DNA from: JAWVFM01 sp963823245 | GTDB taxonomy: Bacteria; Actinomycetota; Thermoleophilia; Solirubrobacterales; 70-9 | Direction: 5' to 3' | Assembly (NCBI GenBank): GCA_963823245.1 | Contig: CAWGKQ010000006.1 | Location: 62,001 to 126,000, forward strand | DNA: 64,000 bases | In this document: piece after piece, positions 9,477 to 19,211 of the stretch | Position numbering within the stretch: the stretch's first letter is position 1 | Layout: each line of letters opens with the position of its first letter | Position numbers and translations under genes: made by a program | Notes under the pieces: model-generated | Seen by the model: only the letters and a program-made list of their open reading frames with translations | Told to the model about the DNA's origin: nothing | The model's database searches: none

Positions 9477-9893
9477 ATGGAAATTCAGTTCATTGCCAGC
9501 ATCGCGGTGATCACGCCAGATCCGCAGAGGAGCCGCGAGCTGTTCATCGATGCGCTGGGTCTCCCGCTCGAGGCGAGTTCCGGCAGCGACTACTTCCACA
9601 GCGAGCGGATCGACGGCTGCAAGCACTTCGGGGTGTGGCCGCTATCGGAGGCCGCTCAGGCGTGCTTCGGCACGCCCGACTGGCCGGCGGACCGGACCGT
9701 CCCGCAGGCCAGCGTCGAGTTCGAGGTGCGCGACGCGGACGCCGTTCAGTCGGCCGCCGAGGAGCTGCGCGAGCGAGGATTCACCATGCTGCACGACGCG
9801 CGCGAGGAGCCGTGGGGCCAAACGGTGGCTCGGCTTCAATCAGAGGAAGGCTCGATCATCGGGATCTCGTTCGCACCCTCGCTGCACGACTGA
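9477..9893 (+). CDS. VOC superfamily (glyoxalase/bleomycin-resistance fold) protein
   Basis: 138 residues with two beta-alpha-beta-beta-beta repeats: IASIAVITPDPQRSRELF and ASVEFEVRDADAVQSAAEE. The C-terminal half ends with a Glu-rich strand (SEEGSIIGISFAPS) where the last metal ligand usually lies. VOC proteins include metal-dependent isomerases, dioxygenases and drug-binding proteins, so the role is open. TACGCT at 9465-9470 is 6 nt before the ATG, which points to a leaderless transcript of its own. Confidence 0.82.
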   Translation: MEIQFIASIAVITPDPQRSRELFIDALGLPLEASSGSDYFHSERIDGCKHFGVWPLSEAAQACFGTPDWPADRTVPQASVEFEVRDADAVQSAAEELRERGFTMLHDAREEPWGQTVARLQSEEGSIIGISFAPSLHD

Positions 9894-10015
9894 CACGCGA
9901 TCAGCCCGCCGCACCGGTGCTGCTAGCTTCGTCTGTAAGCCCAACAACGCCGCCGATGCCTTGACCGGCTTCCCCGGTGGTACCCCAGGGGTCCCCAACC
10001 GGAAGGAACACGGCC

Positions 10016-10186
10016 ATGCCGAGAATCATCGTGACGAGCGAATCCACTCAGGGCGAGGGCGCGATCACGCTCGACGAGCGCATCGCATCCGCCGATCTGC
10101 ATGATGGGCACCGCTCCGCTGAACTGATCGAGCGCGTCGGGTGGGCGGTCCACGACGCGGACGACGTCGAGCGGGAAGGGTCGTAG
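10016..10186 (+). CDS. Hypothetical small protein
   Basis: 56 residues, MPRIIVTSESTQGEGAITLD to the end DDVEREGS; acidic and probably soluble. A purine-rich GGAAGGAA lies 7-15 nt before ATG 10016 and is a good ribosome-binding site, which favours this start over the upstream in-frame ATG at 9977. I do not recognise a family. It faces the gene at 10203-10442 convergently. Confidence 0.5.
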   Translation: MPRIIVTSESTQGEGAITLDERIASADLHDGHRSAELIERVGWAVHDADDVEREGS

Positions 10187-10202
10187 GCGACCTGACGAGG
10201 CG

Positions 10203-10442
10203 CTACAGGCCGGAGCCGGCGATCTCGACGATCTGATCCACGCTCACGAAGTGCGTTTCGCCGATCAAGTCCGCGATCTCGATGAAGCCCCCCTTGTCGC
10301 GCTGGGCCTTCTTCTTGATCTCGTCGGGCGTCTCCGGCGAGCTGATCGAGCCGCCGGTCGTGAGCGTCAGGACGGATTTCGCAACCTCGGCCACGAGCGG
10401 CACCATACCCTCCGCCGGCGCTGTGATGCGGCTCATGCCCAC
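10203..10442 (-). CDS. Hypothetical small protein
   Basis: 79 residues or fewer; the likely start is M1 (GTG/ATG at 10442) or the MSRITAPAEG two residues in. It contains a Lys-rich stretch EIKKKAQRDKGGF and ends VDQIVEIAGSGL. No signal peptide and no recognised domain. It is kept because it is the only sustained reading frame in the interval and has codon use like its neighbours. Confidence 0.4.
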   Translation of the reverse strand: MGMSRITAPAEGMVPLVAEVAKSVLTLTTGGSISSPETPDEIKKKAQRDKGGFIEIADLIGETHFVSVDQIVEIAGSGL

Positions 10443-10561
10443 ATACGGTGGACGAGCCGCATCGGAGGCCCCCTGCCAAAGCGGAAAGCCGCATGGCGCT
10501 GCTACGGAAGATCCGGTTAGGTCCGGTTGTAGTCAGTGGCACTGGCGAACCACAGGCGGCT

Positions 10562-10567
10562 TAGAGT
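10562..10567 (+). promoter_or_regulatory. -10 box (TAGAGT) for the lipoprotein gene
   Basis: TAGAGT ends 9 nt before ATG 10577. The spacing fits a leaderless transcript and decides this start rather than later Met codons. Confidence 0.45.
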
Positions 10568-10576
10568 CGCCTTTGA

Positions 10577-11122
10577 ATGCCCGCAGGATGGATGAGGTCA
10601 TGTCGGTGGTGGGCCTGCCTGACCGGCGCAGTGGCGTCGATTTCCCTGGCCAGCTGTGGGTCGGGCGGTGGTGGCCTTGACCAGTCCTCGTTGGCGAGCG
10701 TCGCCACCATCTATGCGAATGCCCAGCATGGGCTGTACGGCAAGGTGGACGTCGTCGCGATGATGTCGATCATCACGCCGAGTTGCAACGCGTCCGCCTA
10801 TCGGCGCTCTCTCGAAAGATCCAACCGGAGCCAGCGGCGAGCGCGCCGAAGGGCCACACCGTCCGAGCTTGAGGCCTCGAGGCGCCACCCCCTAGCCGAC
10901 CGTCACCCGGTCATCGTGCAATACGCCCCTGTCGGTACGCAGCGGGTGAAGCAGGCCCCGTTGGCGGACGTGCCCAGCTCGGGCATCAAGCCGCGCGTGA
11001 TTGTCAACTGGGGTGGGGTCTTGAACCCCATTACCGACAAGGGCGGCCCACCCGTCGATTTCGTGCGGATCGACGGAAAGTGGTACCTCCAGTACTGCCC
11101 GCCGGGGAGCCGCGGCCGCTAG
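10577..11122 (+). CDS. Putative lipoprotein of unknown function
   Basis: 181 residues. A hydrophobic N-terminus (WWACLTGAVASIS) ends in the lipobox-like SLASC followed by GSGGGG, so the protein is probably lipidated on Cys and anchored outside the membrane. The early part (VATIYANAQHGLYGKVDVVAMMSIITPSC) and the end (PVDFVRIDGKWYLQYCPPG) resemble a small NTF2/DUF4878-like fold seen in secreted actinobacterial proteins, but the middle is very Arg-rich (SQRRARRRATPSE) and may hide a frame error. Two later Cys could form a disulfide. Confidence 0.6.
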   Translation: MPAGWMRSCRWWACLTGAVASISLASCGSGGGGLDQSSLASVATIYANAQHGLYGKVDVVAMMSIITPSCNASAYRRSLERSNRSQRRARRRATPSELEASRRHPLADRHPVIVQYAPVGTQRVKQAPLADVPSSGIKPRVIVNWGGVLNPITDKGGPPVDFVRIDGKWYLQYCPPGSRGR

Positions 11123-11176
11123 CCAAGCCTTTCCCGAAAGCGATATCGGCCCCATGCCCCTGACTATCGGGCCCTC

Positions 11177-11575
11177 GTGACGATCGCACCGGGTTTCGTG
11201 GATGAGGCCAGAGCACATTGCCCGTCCGGTACCAGGGTGATGGGTGGAGGCGGGGTGAACAAGAGCTATCCGGGCGGACTGCCGGTGATGATGAACTCGC
11301 AGAGGGACCAAGGCCAAGACGAGTGGGCAGTCACTTACAAGAACCTCGGCTCTTCCGAGGCGACCGTGCAGGCGCTCGCCTACTGCCTTGAGGGCCGAAC
11401 GCGGCCACTGAACGCGACGTCACGGGTCCCGTGTTTGGGCCACAATTTGGACCGCAGGCAGTCCAGCTTTTGGATCCGGGCCGGCGCACGCGGCTTCACC
11501 AGCCAAAAAGAGAGCCCCCCGCGGGGACCGGGGGCTCTCTGGGTACAGGGAGGAGAGATATGTATGCGTATGTGA
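11177..11575 (+). CDS. Fragment of a secreted protein (partial or frame-shifted)
   Basis: The recognisable part is ARAHCPSGTRVMGGGGVN to VQALAYCL, a Cys-bounded pattern common in the repeats of exported actinobacterial proteins. No signal peptide precedes it and the frame then runs on without a stop across the terminator hairpin at 11509-11540, giving a low-complexity tail. A natural end about 11415 is reached if one base is shifted. I treat it as a damaged or misassembled gene; the coordinates are those of the open frame. Confidence 0.35.
   Translation: MTIAPGFVDEARAHCPSGTRVMGGGGVNKSYPGGLPVMMNSQRDQGQDEWAVTYKNLGSSEATVQALAYCLEGRTRPLNATSRVPCLGHNLDRRQSSFWIRAGARGFTSQKESPPRGPGALWVQGGEICMRM
11509..11540 (-). 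terminator. Rho-independent terminator
   Basis: Perfect 11-bp stem (AGAGAGCCCCC / GGGGGCTCTCT) with a 10-nt loop; on the minus strand it is followed by TTTTT. It lies about 65 nt after the stop of the minus-strand gene at 11604-11957 and ends its transcript. Confidence 0.85.
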
Positions 11576-11603
11576 TTTGTTTGAGGAAGGTCGAACGCCT
11601 GTT

Positions 11604-11957
11604 TTAGGCGCCGGCAGGCACGCTCCACCGCGTCGATGCTGTGAGAGCGACCTGGCCGACGCCGACGCCGACCAGAAAGACGGTTGCATGCCACTCGCCG
11701 CTCGCCAGGCCGAGCCCGAGGCCGGCGAGGATGGCGACCGCCGGGAGGACATGGTCGAACGCGGCGTGAGCGGAGAGGGGCATGCGGCGCTCCGGCCCGC
11801 CGATCTGCACCGCTGTGCCGATCGCGAGCGCTCCGAGGACGACCGAGATGATTGCCGCCGAGCGGCCGAGGCCGAGCACGAACGGCGCGGCCATCACGGC
11901 GGCGCCCCCGAGGATCTCGACTGCGGCGTGGAGCGTGTGAGAGACGGTGCGGGTCAT
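11604..11957 (-). CDS. Four-helix membrane protein (SPW-repeat-like)
   Basis: 117 residues made almost entirely of four hydrophobic helices: ILGGAAVMAAPFVLGLG, AIISVVLGALAIGTAV, VLPAVAILAGLGLGLASG and VFLVGVGVGQVAL. The second half (AAFDHVLPAVAIL) resembles the SPW repeat of small actinobacterial membrane proteins. TATTCT on the minus strand (11966-11971) is 8 nt before the ATG, so it is probably leaderless, and a good terminator follows. Role unknown. Confidence 0.68.
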   Translation of the reverse strand: MTRTVSHTLHAAVEILGGAAVMAAPFVLGLGRSAAIISVVLGALAIGTAVQIGGPERRMPLSAHAAFDHVLPAVAILAGLGLGLASGEWHATVFLVGVGVGQVALTASTRWSVPAGA

Positions 11958-12021
11958 CGGGAATCAGAATACGAACGTACGTGCGGTTTGTGTGTGATCG
12001 GGCTCACACTCTGCGGGCCGG

Positions 12022-12027
12022 TACCTT
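12022..12027 (+). promoter_or_regulatory. -10 box (TACCTT) of tlyA
   Basis: TACCTT ends 6 nt before GTG 12034, the expected spacing for a leaderless mRNA; it fixes the tlyA start. Confidence 0.55.
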
Positions 12028-12033
12028 CTGCCC

Positions 12034-12765
12034 GTGCCTCGCCGCCGGATCGACACGCTTCTGGCCGAGCGCGGCCTCGCGCGCTCGCGGGCCAGCGCTG
12101 CAGGTGAGATTCGCGCGGGGCGCGTGCGGATCGGGCGCGGTGGGGAGGTGGCGTCGAAGCCGGGGCAGCTCGTGTCCGACGACGCGGAGCTCGCCGTCGA
12201 GGGCGGGCCGCGCTACGTCTCCCGCGGCGGCCTGAAGCTCGAGAGCGCGCTCGACGCGCTTGGCGTCGAGGTCGAAGGCCGGGTGTGCCTCGACGTCGGG
12301 GCATCGACCGGTGGATTCACCGACTGCCTGCTCTCGCGCGGCGCGGAGCGAGTGATCGCCCTCGACGTCGGCCACGGCCAGCTCGACTGGGCGCTCCGCA
12401 ACGACGATCGCGTCGAGGTCATGGAGCGCGTGAACGCCCGGGGGGTGCGGCCGGACGACCTGGCGTATCGACCCGAGCTCGTCACGATCGACGTCTCGTT
12501 CATCTCGCTGCGGAAGGTCCTGCCCGCGGTCGTCGACTGTCTTGCCGAGGGCGGGGAAGTCCTGGCGATGGTGAAGCCGCAGTTCGAGCTCGAGCGGCGG
12601 GCCGTCGGCAAGGGGGGCGTCGTCAGCGACCCCGCGGAGAGACAGCGGGCGGTCGACGAGGTCGTGGCGGCGGCACGTGAGCTCGGCCTGAGCGTCGAGG
12701 GGACCGCCCCCGCCGGCGTCGCCGGGCCCAAGGGCAACCAGGAGACCTTCCTGTGGCTGCGGTAA
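12034..12765 (+). CDS. tlyA: TlyA family rRNA methyltransferase
   Basis: 243 residues. The N-terminal S4 RNA-binding domain (RIDTLLAERGLARSRASAAG ... RVRIG, then YVSRGGLKLESAL) is followed by a Rossmann methyltransferase with the SAM motif CLDVGASTGGFTDCLL and the catalytic-region strands VTIDVSFISLRKVLPA and VKPQFELER. TlyA 2'-O-methylates cytidines in 16S and 23S rRNA and its loss gives capreomycin resistance in mycobacteria. It opens the tlyA-nadK-recN-steA-mctB-pyrG block known from Mycobacterium (Rv1694 onwards). It overlaps nadK by 13 nt. Confidence 0.95.
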   Translation: MPRRRIDTLLAERGLARSRASAAGEIRAGRVRIGRGGEVASKPGQLVSDDAELAVEGGPRYVSRGGLKLESALDALGVEVEGRVCLDVGASTGGFTDCLLSRGAERVIALDVGHGQLDWALRNDDRVEVMERVNARGVRPDDLAYRPELVTIDVSFISLRKVLPAVVDCLAEGGEVLAMVKPQFELERRAVGKGGVVSDPAERQRAVDEVVAAARELGLSVEGTAPAGVAGPKGNQETFLWLR

Positions 12766-13613
12766 AGACGGCCGTCCTCCTCAGCCACTCGGATTCGGAC
12801 TGCACGCTCGATGCCGCTCGGGCAGCCGCGGACGCGGCGGAGCGCGCCGGCGTTCGCCTCCTCGCCACGGCCGACGAGCTCGAGAAGCACGCGGGGCTGG
12901 CGGACCGTGTCGAGGAGGTCGAGTCGCTCCCCTGCGACGCGGATCTCTGCCTCGTGCTCGGCGGCGACGGCTCGATCCTTCGAGGCCTGCGCACCTTCGG
13001 GACCAACGGCGTCCCGGTGTTCGGCATCAACTACGGGACGATCGGCTTCCTCGCGGCCATCGAGCGCGACGAGCTCGACCGCGGCCTCGAGCTCGCCTTC
13101 AGCGGCCAGTTCGACGTGATGGAGCTGCCAGGGCTCGAGCTCGGGCTCGAGGGCGGCGCGTCAGTCGGGCTGAACGACGTCTCCTTCACGCGGCAGCCCC
13201 ACCGGCGCGTCGCGGAGCTCGCCTACCTCGTGGGGGATGCGGAAATCGGGCACGTGCGGTGCGACGGGCTTGTCGCCGCCACGCCCGCCGGCTCGACCGG
13301 CTACAACCTCGCCAACGCGGGCCCGGTGCTCGCCTGGGGGGTGGAGGGCTACGCCGTCAGCTTCATCGCCCCGCACACCCTGACCGCGAGGCCGCTCGTG
13401 GTCGCGCCCGCCGATGTGCTCAAGGTCCGAAACGCCGGCAGGCGCGACGCCGTCGACATCGCGCTGGATGGTCAGCCCGCGGGCGAGCTCGCGCCGGGCC
13501 AGGAGGTCGAGATCCGGTTCCGCGCGGGCGTCGGATGCCTGGCTCAGCTCCCGGGCTCGAGCTTCTACCGGCGCATGCGGGAGAAGTTCGGAGCGATCGC
13601 TGCCCTCGCCTAG
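12753..13613 (+). CDS. nadK: NAD kinase
   Basis: 286 residues; phosphorylates NAD to NADP. Motifs: LVLGGDGSILRGLR (GGDG), GINYGTIGFLA, LNDVSF, the conserved DGLVAATPAGSTGYN glycine-rich site and IAPHTLTARPLVV. Length and motif spacing are normal. The start is GTG 12753, overlapping the end of tlyA, so the pair is translationally coupled, as in other actinobacteria where it is annotated ppnK. Confidence 0.96.
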   Translation: MAAVKTAVLLSHSDSDCTLDAARAAADAAERAGVRLLATADELEKHAGLADRVEEVESLPCDADLCLVLGGDGSILRGLRTFGTNGVPVFGINYGTIGFLAAIERDELDRGLELAFSGQFDVMELPGLELGLEGGASVGLNDVSFTRQPHRRVAELAYLVGDAEIGHVRCDGLVAATPAGSTGYNLANAGPVLAWGVEGYAVSFIAPHTLTARPLVVAPADVLKVRNAGRRDAVDIALDGQPAGELAPGQEVEIRFRAGVGCLAQLPGSSFYRRMREKFGAIAALA

Positions 13614-13707
13614 CAACCTTCTACTCTGGTCCGCTGGGCCGGCCGGATGTCGATTTCCGACGCTCCCGTTCGTTCACGGGGGGGACCCGAGGCAAAGGAG
13701 GTAGGCA

Positions 13708-15256
13708 ATGGAGCGCAAGTGGTGGACGCTGATCGCCGTCTGCGTCGCGACGTTCATGCTCCTTCTCGACGTCACGATCGTCAACGTCGCGCTGCCGTCG
13801 ATCCAGAAGAGCCTCGACGCCAGCCTCTCGAGCCTCCAGTGGGTGGTCGACGCGTACGCGCTGACCCTCGCCTCCTTCCTGCTCGTCTTCGGCTCATTCG
13901 GCGATCGGCTGGGCCGCCGTCGCATCTTCACGATCGGGTTCGTGGTCTTCACGGCCGCCTCGCTCTGCTGCGGCCTGTCCGACGACGCGACGGTGCTGAA
14001 CGCCTTCCGCGCACTCCAGGGGACGGGCGCCGCCGCGATGTTCGCCACCTCGCTGGCTCTGATCGCTCAGGAGTTCGAGGGACGCGAGCGTGCCTCCGCG
14101 ATCGGCATCTGGGGGGCCACGGTCGGCGGCGCGGTCGCCGTTGGCCCGCTCATCGGCGGCGCGCTCACCGACGCGTTCGGGTGGGAGTGGATCTTCTTCG
14201 TCAACGTCCCGATCGGGATCGCGGCGATCGTTCTCACCGAGACACGCGTGGTGAACATCAAGGCAACCGATCCCCAGCCGATCGATTGGGCCGGCACGGT
14301 CGACGTTCACGCTGGCCCTCTTCGGACTGATCTTCGGCCTCATCCGCGGGAACGCCGAGGGGTGGTCGAGCGCACAGATCCTCGTGTCGCTGATCGGCGC
14401 CGCCGTCATGCTCGGCGCCTTCGTCGCGATCGAGCTTCGCAGTCGCAATGCCATGCTCGACCTCGGGCTCTTCAAGGTGCCCGCGTTCGGCGGCGTGTCG
14501 ATCGTCGCCTTCGCGCTCTCGGCGGGGATGTTCGCGATGTTCCTCTACCTCACGCTCTACATGCAGGACGTGCTGGGCTACTCGCCGCTCGAGGCGGGCC
14601 TGCGCTTCCTGCCGATCACGTTCCTTTCGTTTGTCGTCGCGCCGATCTCAGGGAAGCTCCTCAACTACATCCACGCCAGAGTGCTTCTGGGCGTCGGGCT
14701 GATCGCCGTGGGGGTCGGGCTGGCGCTCATGCACGGCATCGAGCTGGGCGACAGCTGGACCGGGCTACTCCCGGGATTCCTGCTCGCCGGCGCCGGGATC
14801 GGCCTCGCCAACCCCGCGATTGCCTCGACCGCGCTCGGCGTCGTGCCGCCGGCGCGCGCGGGAATGGCGTCGGGCATCAACTCGACGTTCCGCCAGGTCG
14901 GCATCGCGACGGGCACCGCCGCGCTCGGCGCCATCTTCTCGTCGAAGATCGGCTCCGAGGTTGCCAAGGGCCTGAGCTCGGCCCCGCCGAGCGTGCAGGC
15001 GCACTCGACGCAACTCTCCGACGCGGTCTCCTCCGGCGCGATCCAGCAGGCCACGGCGCAGGTGCCGCCGTCGATTCACGCCCACATCGTCAACGTCGCC
15101 GACCGGGCCTTCATCACCAGCCTGAACGAGATCCTCGTGATCGGCGCGATCGTGGCGGCCGTCGGCGGCGTGCTCGCGCTGGTGATGGTGCGCCAGAGCG
15201 ACTTCCTTGCCCCGCCGCAGCCCGCCGAGGCGGAGGCGGAGCCCGTCGCTGCGTAG
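13708..15256 (+). CDS. MFS transporter, DHA2 (EmrB/QacA-type) family, one frameshift
   Basis: About 515 residues with 14 predicted helices. The N-terminus carries the DHA2 motif LLDVTIVNVALPSIQKSL, WVVDAYALTLASFLL and the loop motif GDRLGRRRIF; later FRALQGTGAAAMFATSLALI and the centre loop before FTLALFGLIFGLI. A single extra base near 14303-14310 (gtcGacg) breaks the frame in the helix after WAGTV. The C-terminus is acidic. Such proteins export drugs or metabolites by proton antiport. AGGAGG stands 9 nt before ATG 13708, so this gene has a normal leader, and TACTCT at 13621 may be its -10. It interrupts the nadK-recN pair of the conserved block. Confidence 0.9.
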
Positions 15257-15308
15257 GGCGCACGCCGGAGGGGCGAATCCGTCCACGGCCGCTGCTTAGT
15301 TATTCGGC

Positions 15309-17013
15309 GTGCTCCATGAGCTGCGCATCGAGAACCTGCTGCTGATCGAGCGGGCCGAGCTCCGCCTGGACCGCGGCCTCAACGTCGTCACTGGCGAGAC
15401 CGGCGCGGGCAAGACGGTCCTCGCCCATTCGCTCGACCTGCTCCTCGGCGGGCGCGCGCGGCCGCAGATCGTGCGGCCCGGCGCTGCCGAGGCCTATGTG
15501 GAGGGCGCCTTCGAGCCCCCGCCCGGGCTGCTCGACGACCCCGGGCTCGCCGACGTCGCCGCGAGGCTCCCGGAGGGGGCGGAGGAGATCGTTCTCGGCC
15601 GGCGTGTCTCGTCGTCTGGGCGTACGAGCGCCTTCATCGGCGGGCGCGCCGCGTCAGCGGCCGACCTGCGGCTGCTTGGCGGTCGCCTCCTCGCGTTCTA
15701 CGGGCAGCACGAGCACCGCAAGCTCGCGCTCGGAGCGGCCCAGCTCGAAGTGCTCGACTCCTTCGCCGGGCCCGCTCACCTCGACCGCCTCGCCGAGTAC
15801 CGCGAGGCGCACTCCGAGGTGGGGCGCCTCGAGCGGGAGCTCGAGGAGCTGACAGAGCGCGACGGCTGCACGGGAGCGCGACCTCGACGTCTACCGGTTC
15901 GAGCTCGCCGAGATCGAGGCCGCGGCGCCACGGCCGGGGGAGGCCGATGAGCTCCGCGGTGACCGCGAGCGCCTTCGCCACGCCGAGCGGTTGGGCGCCG
16001 CCGCGGCCGGCGCGCTCGCGGCGATCGCAGGCGACGGCGTCGACGATCCGGGCAGCCGCGCCGCCGCCGACCTCATCGCGGTGGCGCGCGCCGAGCTCGG
16101 CGCGGTCGGCGGGATCGACCCCGCGCTCGACGCCGCGGCCGAGCGCCTTCGCGCGCTCGAGGTCGAGGCGGGCGACATCGCGAGCGCCCTGCGCTCGGCA
16201 CTCGGCGCCGTCGACGCCGAGCCGGGACGCCTCGAGGCCCTGGAGGAGCGCCTCGTCGCGCTCGAGCGACTCGAGCGTAAGCACGGTGGCACGACCGAGG
16301 CGGTGCTCAGCCAGGCGGAGTGGCTGCACGCTGAGATCGAGCGGCTGGAGAACGCCGACGATGTGGCGGCGGAGCTCGGGTCGCGGCTCGAAGCCGCGCT
16401 CGTGCGCCGAGCCGACCTCGCCGCCCAGCTCACGACGACTCGCCGCAAAGCGGCCAACCGCCTCGGCAAGCGAGTGGCTGCGGAGCTCGCCGAGCTCGCG
16501 ATGGAGGGAGCGAGCCTCGAGGCGCGGCTTGTGCCCGAGGACGGCGGCTTCGGCACTCGCGGCGCGGAGCACGTCGAGCTCCAGCTCGCCACCAACCCGG
16601 GCCTGCCGGCCTCGCCGCTTCGCGACGCGGCCTCGGGGGGCGAGCTCTCGAGGGTGATGCTCGCGCTCAGCACGGTCGCCGGGCCGACGTCCGACTCGGC
16701 GCCGCGTTGCCTCGTGTTCGATGAAATCGACGCGGGCATCGGCGGTCATGCGGCGCGGGCCGTCGGCGAGAAGCTTCGGGCGCTCGGCGCCGATCGCCAG
16801 GTGCTCTGCATCACCCACCTGCCGCAGGTCGCCTCGCTCGCTCGGCGCCACTTCGTCGTCGCCAAGGAGACGGTCGGCGGGCACGCGCTCGCCACCGTCG
16901 AGGGCGTGAGCGACGAGCGCGTTATCGACGAGCTCTGCCGCATGCTCGGCGCCGAGGCCGGCGATGAGGCGGCGAGCCGCCACGCGCGCGAGCTCCTCGC
17001 CGCTGCGGCATAG
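15309..17013 (+). CDS. recN: DNA repair protein RecN, one frameshift
   Basis: SMC-like ATPase that acts in double-strand-break repair. N-terminal half: LHELRIENLLLIERAELRL, Walker A GETGAGKTVLAHSL, FYGQHEHRKL (Q-loop region). A long coiled-coil follows (Ala/Glu/Arg-rich), then the C-terminal signature ASGGELSRVMLAL, Walker B CLVFDEIDAGIGG and ITHLPQVASLA. One extra base near 15868-15878 separates LTERDG from ERDLDVYRFELAEIE. Rejoined length about 568 residues, normal for RecN. The start is GTG 15309. Its place between nadK (here with an MFS gene inserted) and steA is the conserved actinobacterial order. Confidence 0.94.
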
Positions 17014-17048
17014 GGAGAAAGTGCGAAAACCCGCATAATCAGCGTTCG

Positions 17049-18243
17049 ATGGCGACGAGCGTCCGTAATCGAGCGCGAGGCTTCCTGCGCCGCAATGGCC
17101 ACGGTCCGCCAGAGCCGAGGGCCCCGATCGCGGGGCCCGCTCGGCTGGGTAAGCGAACCAAGGAGCTGGTGCGCCGGCTCGCCCCTGGCGACATCGCCGT
17201 GATCAACCACCGCGACCTCGACCAGGTGGCCGCCGAGGACCTGGCCGCGCGCGGGGTCCGCGCGGTGGTGAACGTCGCCAGCTCGTCCACCGGCAGGTAC
17301 CCGAACGTTGGGCCGCTCGTTCTGGCGAAGGCCGGGATCAGGCTCGTCGACGTTCCCGCTGCGCCGCTCTTCGAGGAGCTTCGCGACGGTGACGAGCTGG
17401 TCCTGATCGGCGGCGACGTCCACCGCAACGGGACCAGGCTCGCCGAGGGCCGCATCCTCGACCTCGACGAATGCGAGCGCCAGCTCGCAGCGCCAGCGCG
17501 AGCGGATCGACGAGGCTCTCGCCGCGTTCGCGGCCAACACGATGGAGCACATCCGCGACGAGAGCGAGCTCCTGGTCGGCCAGCTCGACTTCCCCGTCAC
17601 CCGCACGAAGTTCCGCGACCGGCACGCACTGATCGTCGTGCGGGGAACGACCTACCATCGAGACCTCCGCGCGCTGCGCGCCTACATCGCGGACGTTCGC
17701 CCGATCCTGGTGGGGGTCGACGGCGGCGCCGACGCTCTGCTCGAGGCCGGGATGAAGCCCGACGTGATCGTGGGCGACATGGACTCTGCGAGCGACGAGG
17801 CGCTCCGGAGTGGGACCGAGCTGATCGTCCACGCCTACCCGGACGGACGCGCGCCCGGGCGCGCGCGGCTCGAGAAGCTCGGGCTCGATCATCTGGAGGT
17901 CCGCGCCGTCGGCACGAGCCAGGACGTGGGGATGCTCCTCGCCTACGAAAAGGGGGCCACGTTGATCGTCAGCGTCGGGGCTCACTTCAACCTCGTCGAG
18001 TTCCTCGAGCGCAGCCGGGCGGGCATGTCGTCGACATTCCTCACACGCCTTCGGATCGGCGACGTTCTGGTCGACGCGAAGGGAGTGAGCCGCCTCTACC
18101 ACCGGGGGACGAGCGGCCGCCTCCTAGCCGTGTTCCTCGCCGCCTCGCTGGCGCTGATCGTGGTGGTCGTCGCCTCGACCCCGTCGCTCGAGAACCTCGT
18201 CTCGCTGCTCTGGCTGAAGCTGCGGGTCCTGCTCGGGATTTAG
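17049..18243 (+). CDS. steA: SteA-like cell-division protein (thiamin pyrophosphokinase-like fold), one frameshift
   Basis: Homologue of mycobacterial Rv1697 and corynebacterial SteA, which works at the division site with the SteB membrane partner. N-terminal part: LAPGDIAVINHRDLDQVAAE, VVNVASSSTGRYPNVGPL and GIRLVDVPAA. A coiled stretch (QRQRERIDEALAAF) leads to the C-terminal pyrophosphokinase-like domain with VGVDGGADALLEAG and PDVIVGDMDSASDEAL, then HFNLVEFLERSRAGMSSTFL, and one transmembrane helix (LLAVFLAASLALIVVVVAS) near the end. An extra base near 17480-17500 breaks the frame. The start ATG 17049 lies 9 nt after CATAAT (17034-17039). It is unlikely to be a true thiamin kinase because of context and membrane anchor. 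Confidence 0.88.
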
Positions 18244-18281
18244 CGGCATCTCAACCGCGCTTCGCTAGCGTCCGCCCGCGA

Positions 18282-19211
18282 ATGGGGTACTCGGCGCGTT
18301 ACCACGTCGCCTCGCTCGCCGCGATCTTCCTCGCGCTCGGCGTCGGCATCCTGATCGGCACCGGCCTCGGTAAGAACGTGGTCAACGACACGACGCGCAA
18401 CCTGGAGGCCAGCCTGAAGGGCGACCTGCTCAACGCTCGCGGCCAGGTGTCGAACCTTCGGGACGACGTCCGCACGCAGCAGGAGCTCTCGCAGGCGGTC
18501 TATCCGGCGCTCGTCAACCAGGCGCTGCCGGGAGGCAAGATCGCGGTGGTCTCGCTCGGGAGCCTTGACAGCGCCCTGCGCGCCGACATCGAGCGCACGC
18601 TCGGCGCCGACAACCAGACGGGGGCTCGGATCCGCGAGTTCGCCGTGGTGCGCGAGCCGCCCGACGCGCCGGCGCTGAACGGCGAGCTCCGCGGCACGTC
18701 CCTTCATCCCCTCGGCCCGAGTCCCGCGGACCTGGCCGCCTTCGGCCGCCGCGCCGGAAGGGCGCTCGTCACCGGCGGCCCGCTGTTTCGGCGCACGAGC
18801 GGCGCGCTTCTGGCCAAGCGGAGCGGGAAGCCGACGGGGGTCAACGCCGTGATCGTCACCCGCACGGCCCCGCACGGCCTGCACCCCAGGGTCTCGGAGG
18901 CGAACAGCGCCCTCGAGTCGGGGGTGCTCGACGGCCTCGAGCGGACGGGCCTGCCGGTCGTCGCGGTTGAGCGGACCGCCACCGACCCCTCGTCGCTGTC
19001 GCTGTTTCGCTCGCACGGCGTCTCCACCGTCGATGACCTCGAGCAGACGGCGGGGTCGGTCGCGCTCGTCTACGCGCTCCGCGGGGCTCAAGGGGCCTTC
19101 GGGCTCGGCCCAGGGGCGACCCGCTTGCTGCCGCCCCTCACGCGGCTTCGCCGGACGACGCGGACTCTGCCGGTGCCGCCGAACCTCCCGCAGGCGCCCC
19201 CGCGTCCGTGA
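18282..19211 (+). CDS. MctB-like protein (SteB/copper transporter MctB family)
   Basis: 309 residues, homologous in layout to mycobacterial Rv1698 (MctB), the partner gene of steA. One N-terminal transmembrane helix (HVASLAAIFLALGVGILIG) is followed by a coiled-coil (LEASLKGDLLNARGQVSNLR) and a periplasmic domain with KIAVVSLGS and RALVTGGPLF. In corynebacteria the equivalent acts with SteA in septation; in M. tuberculosis a copper-export role has been proposed. TAGCGT (18266-18271) stands 10 nt before ATG 18282. Its stop overlaps the next GTG. The C-terminus is Pro/Arg-rich. Confidence 0.83.
   Translation: MGYSARYHVASLAAIFLALGVGILIGTGLGKNVVNDTTRNLEASLKGDLLNARGQVSNLRDDVRTQQELSQAVYPALVNQALPGGKIAVVSLGSLDSALRADIERTLGADNQTGARIREFAVVREPPDAPALNGELRGTSLHPLGPSPADLAAFGRRAGRALVTGGPLFRRTSGALLAKRSGKPTGVNAVIVTRTAPHGLHPRVSEANSALESGVLDGLERTGLPVVAVERTATDPSSLSLFRSHGVSTVDDLEQTAGSVALVYALRGAQGAFGLGPGATRLLPPLTRLRRTTRTLPVPPNLPQAPPRP

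Noticed and set aside
17542..18243. Thiamin pyrophosphokinase as the function of the steA gene
   Set aside because: Only the fold is shared; the N-terminal part, membrane helix and recN-steA-mctB order point to the division protein.
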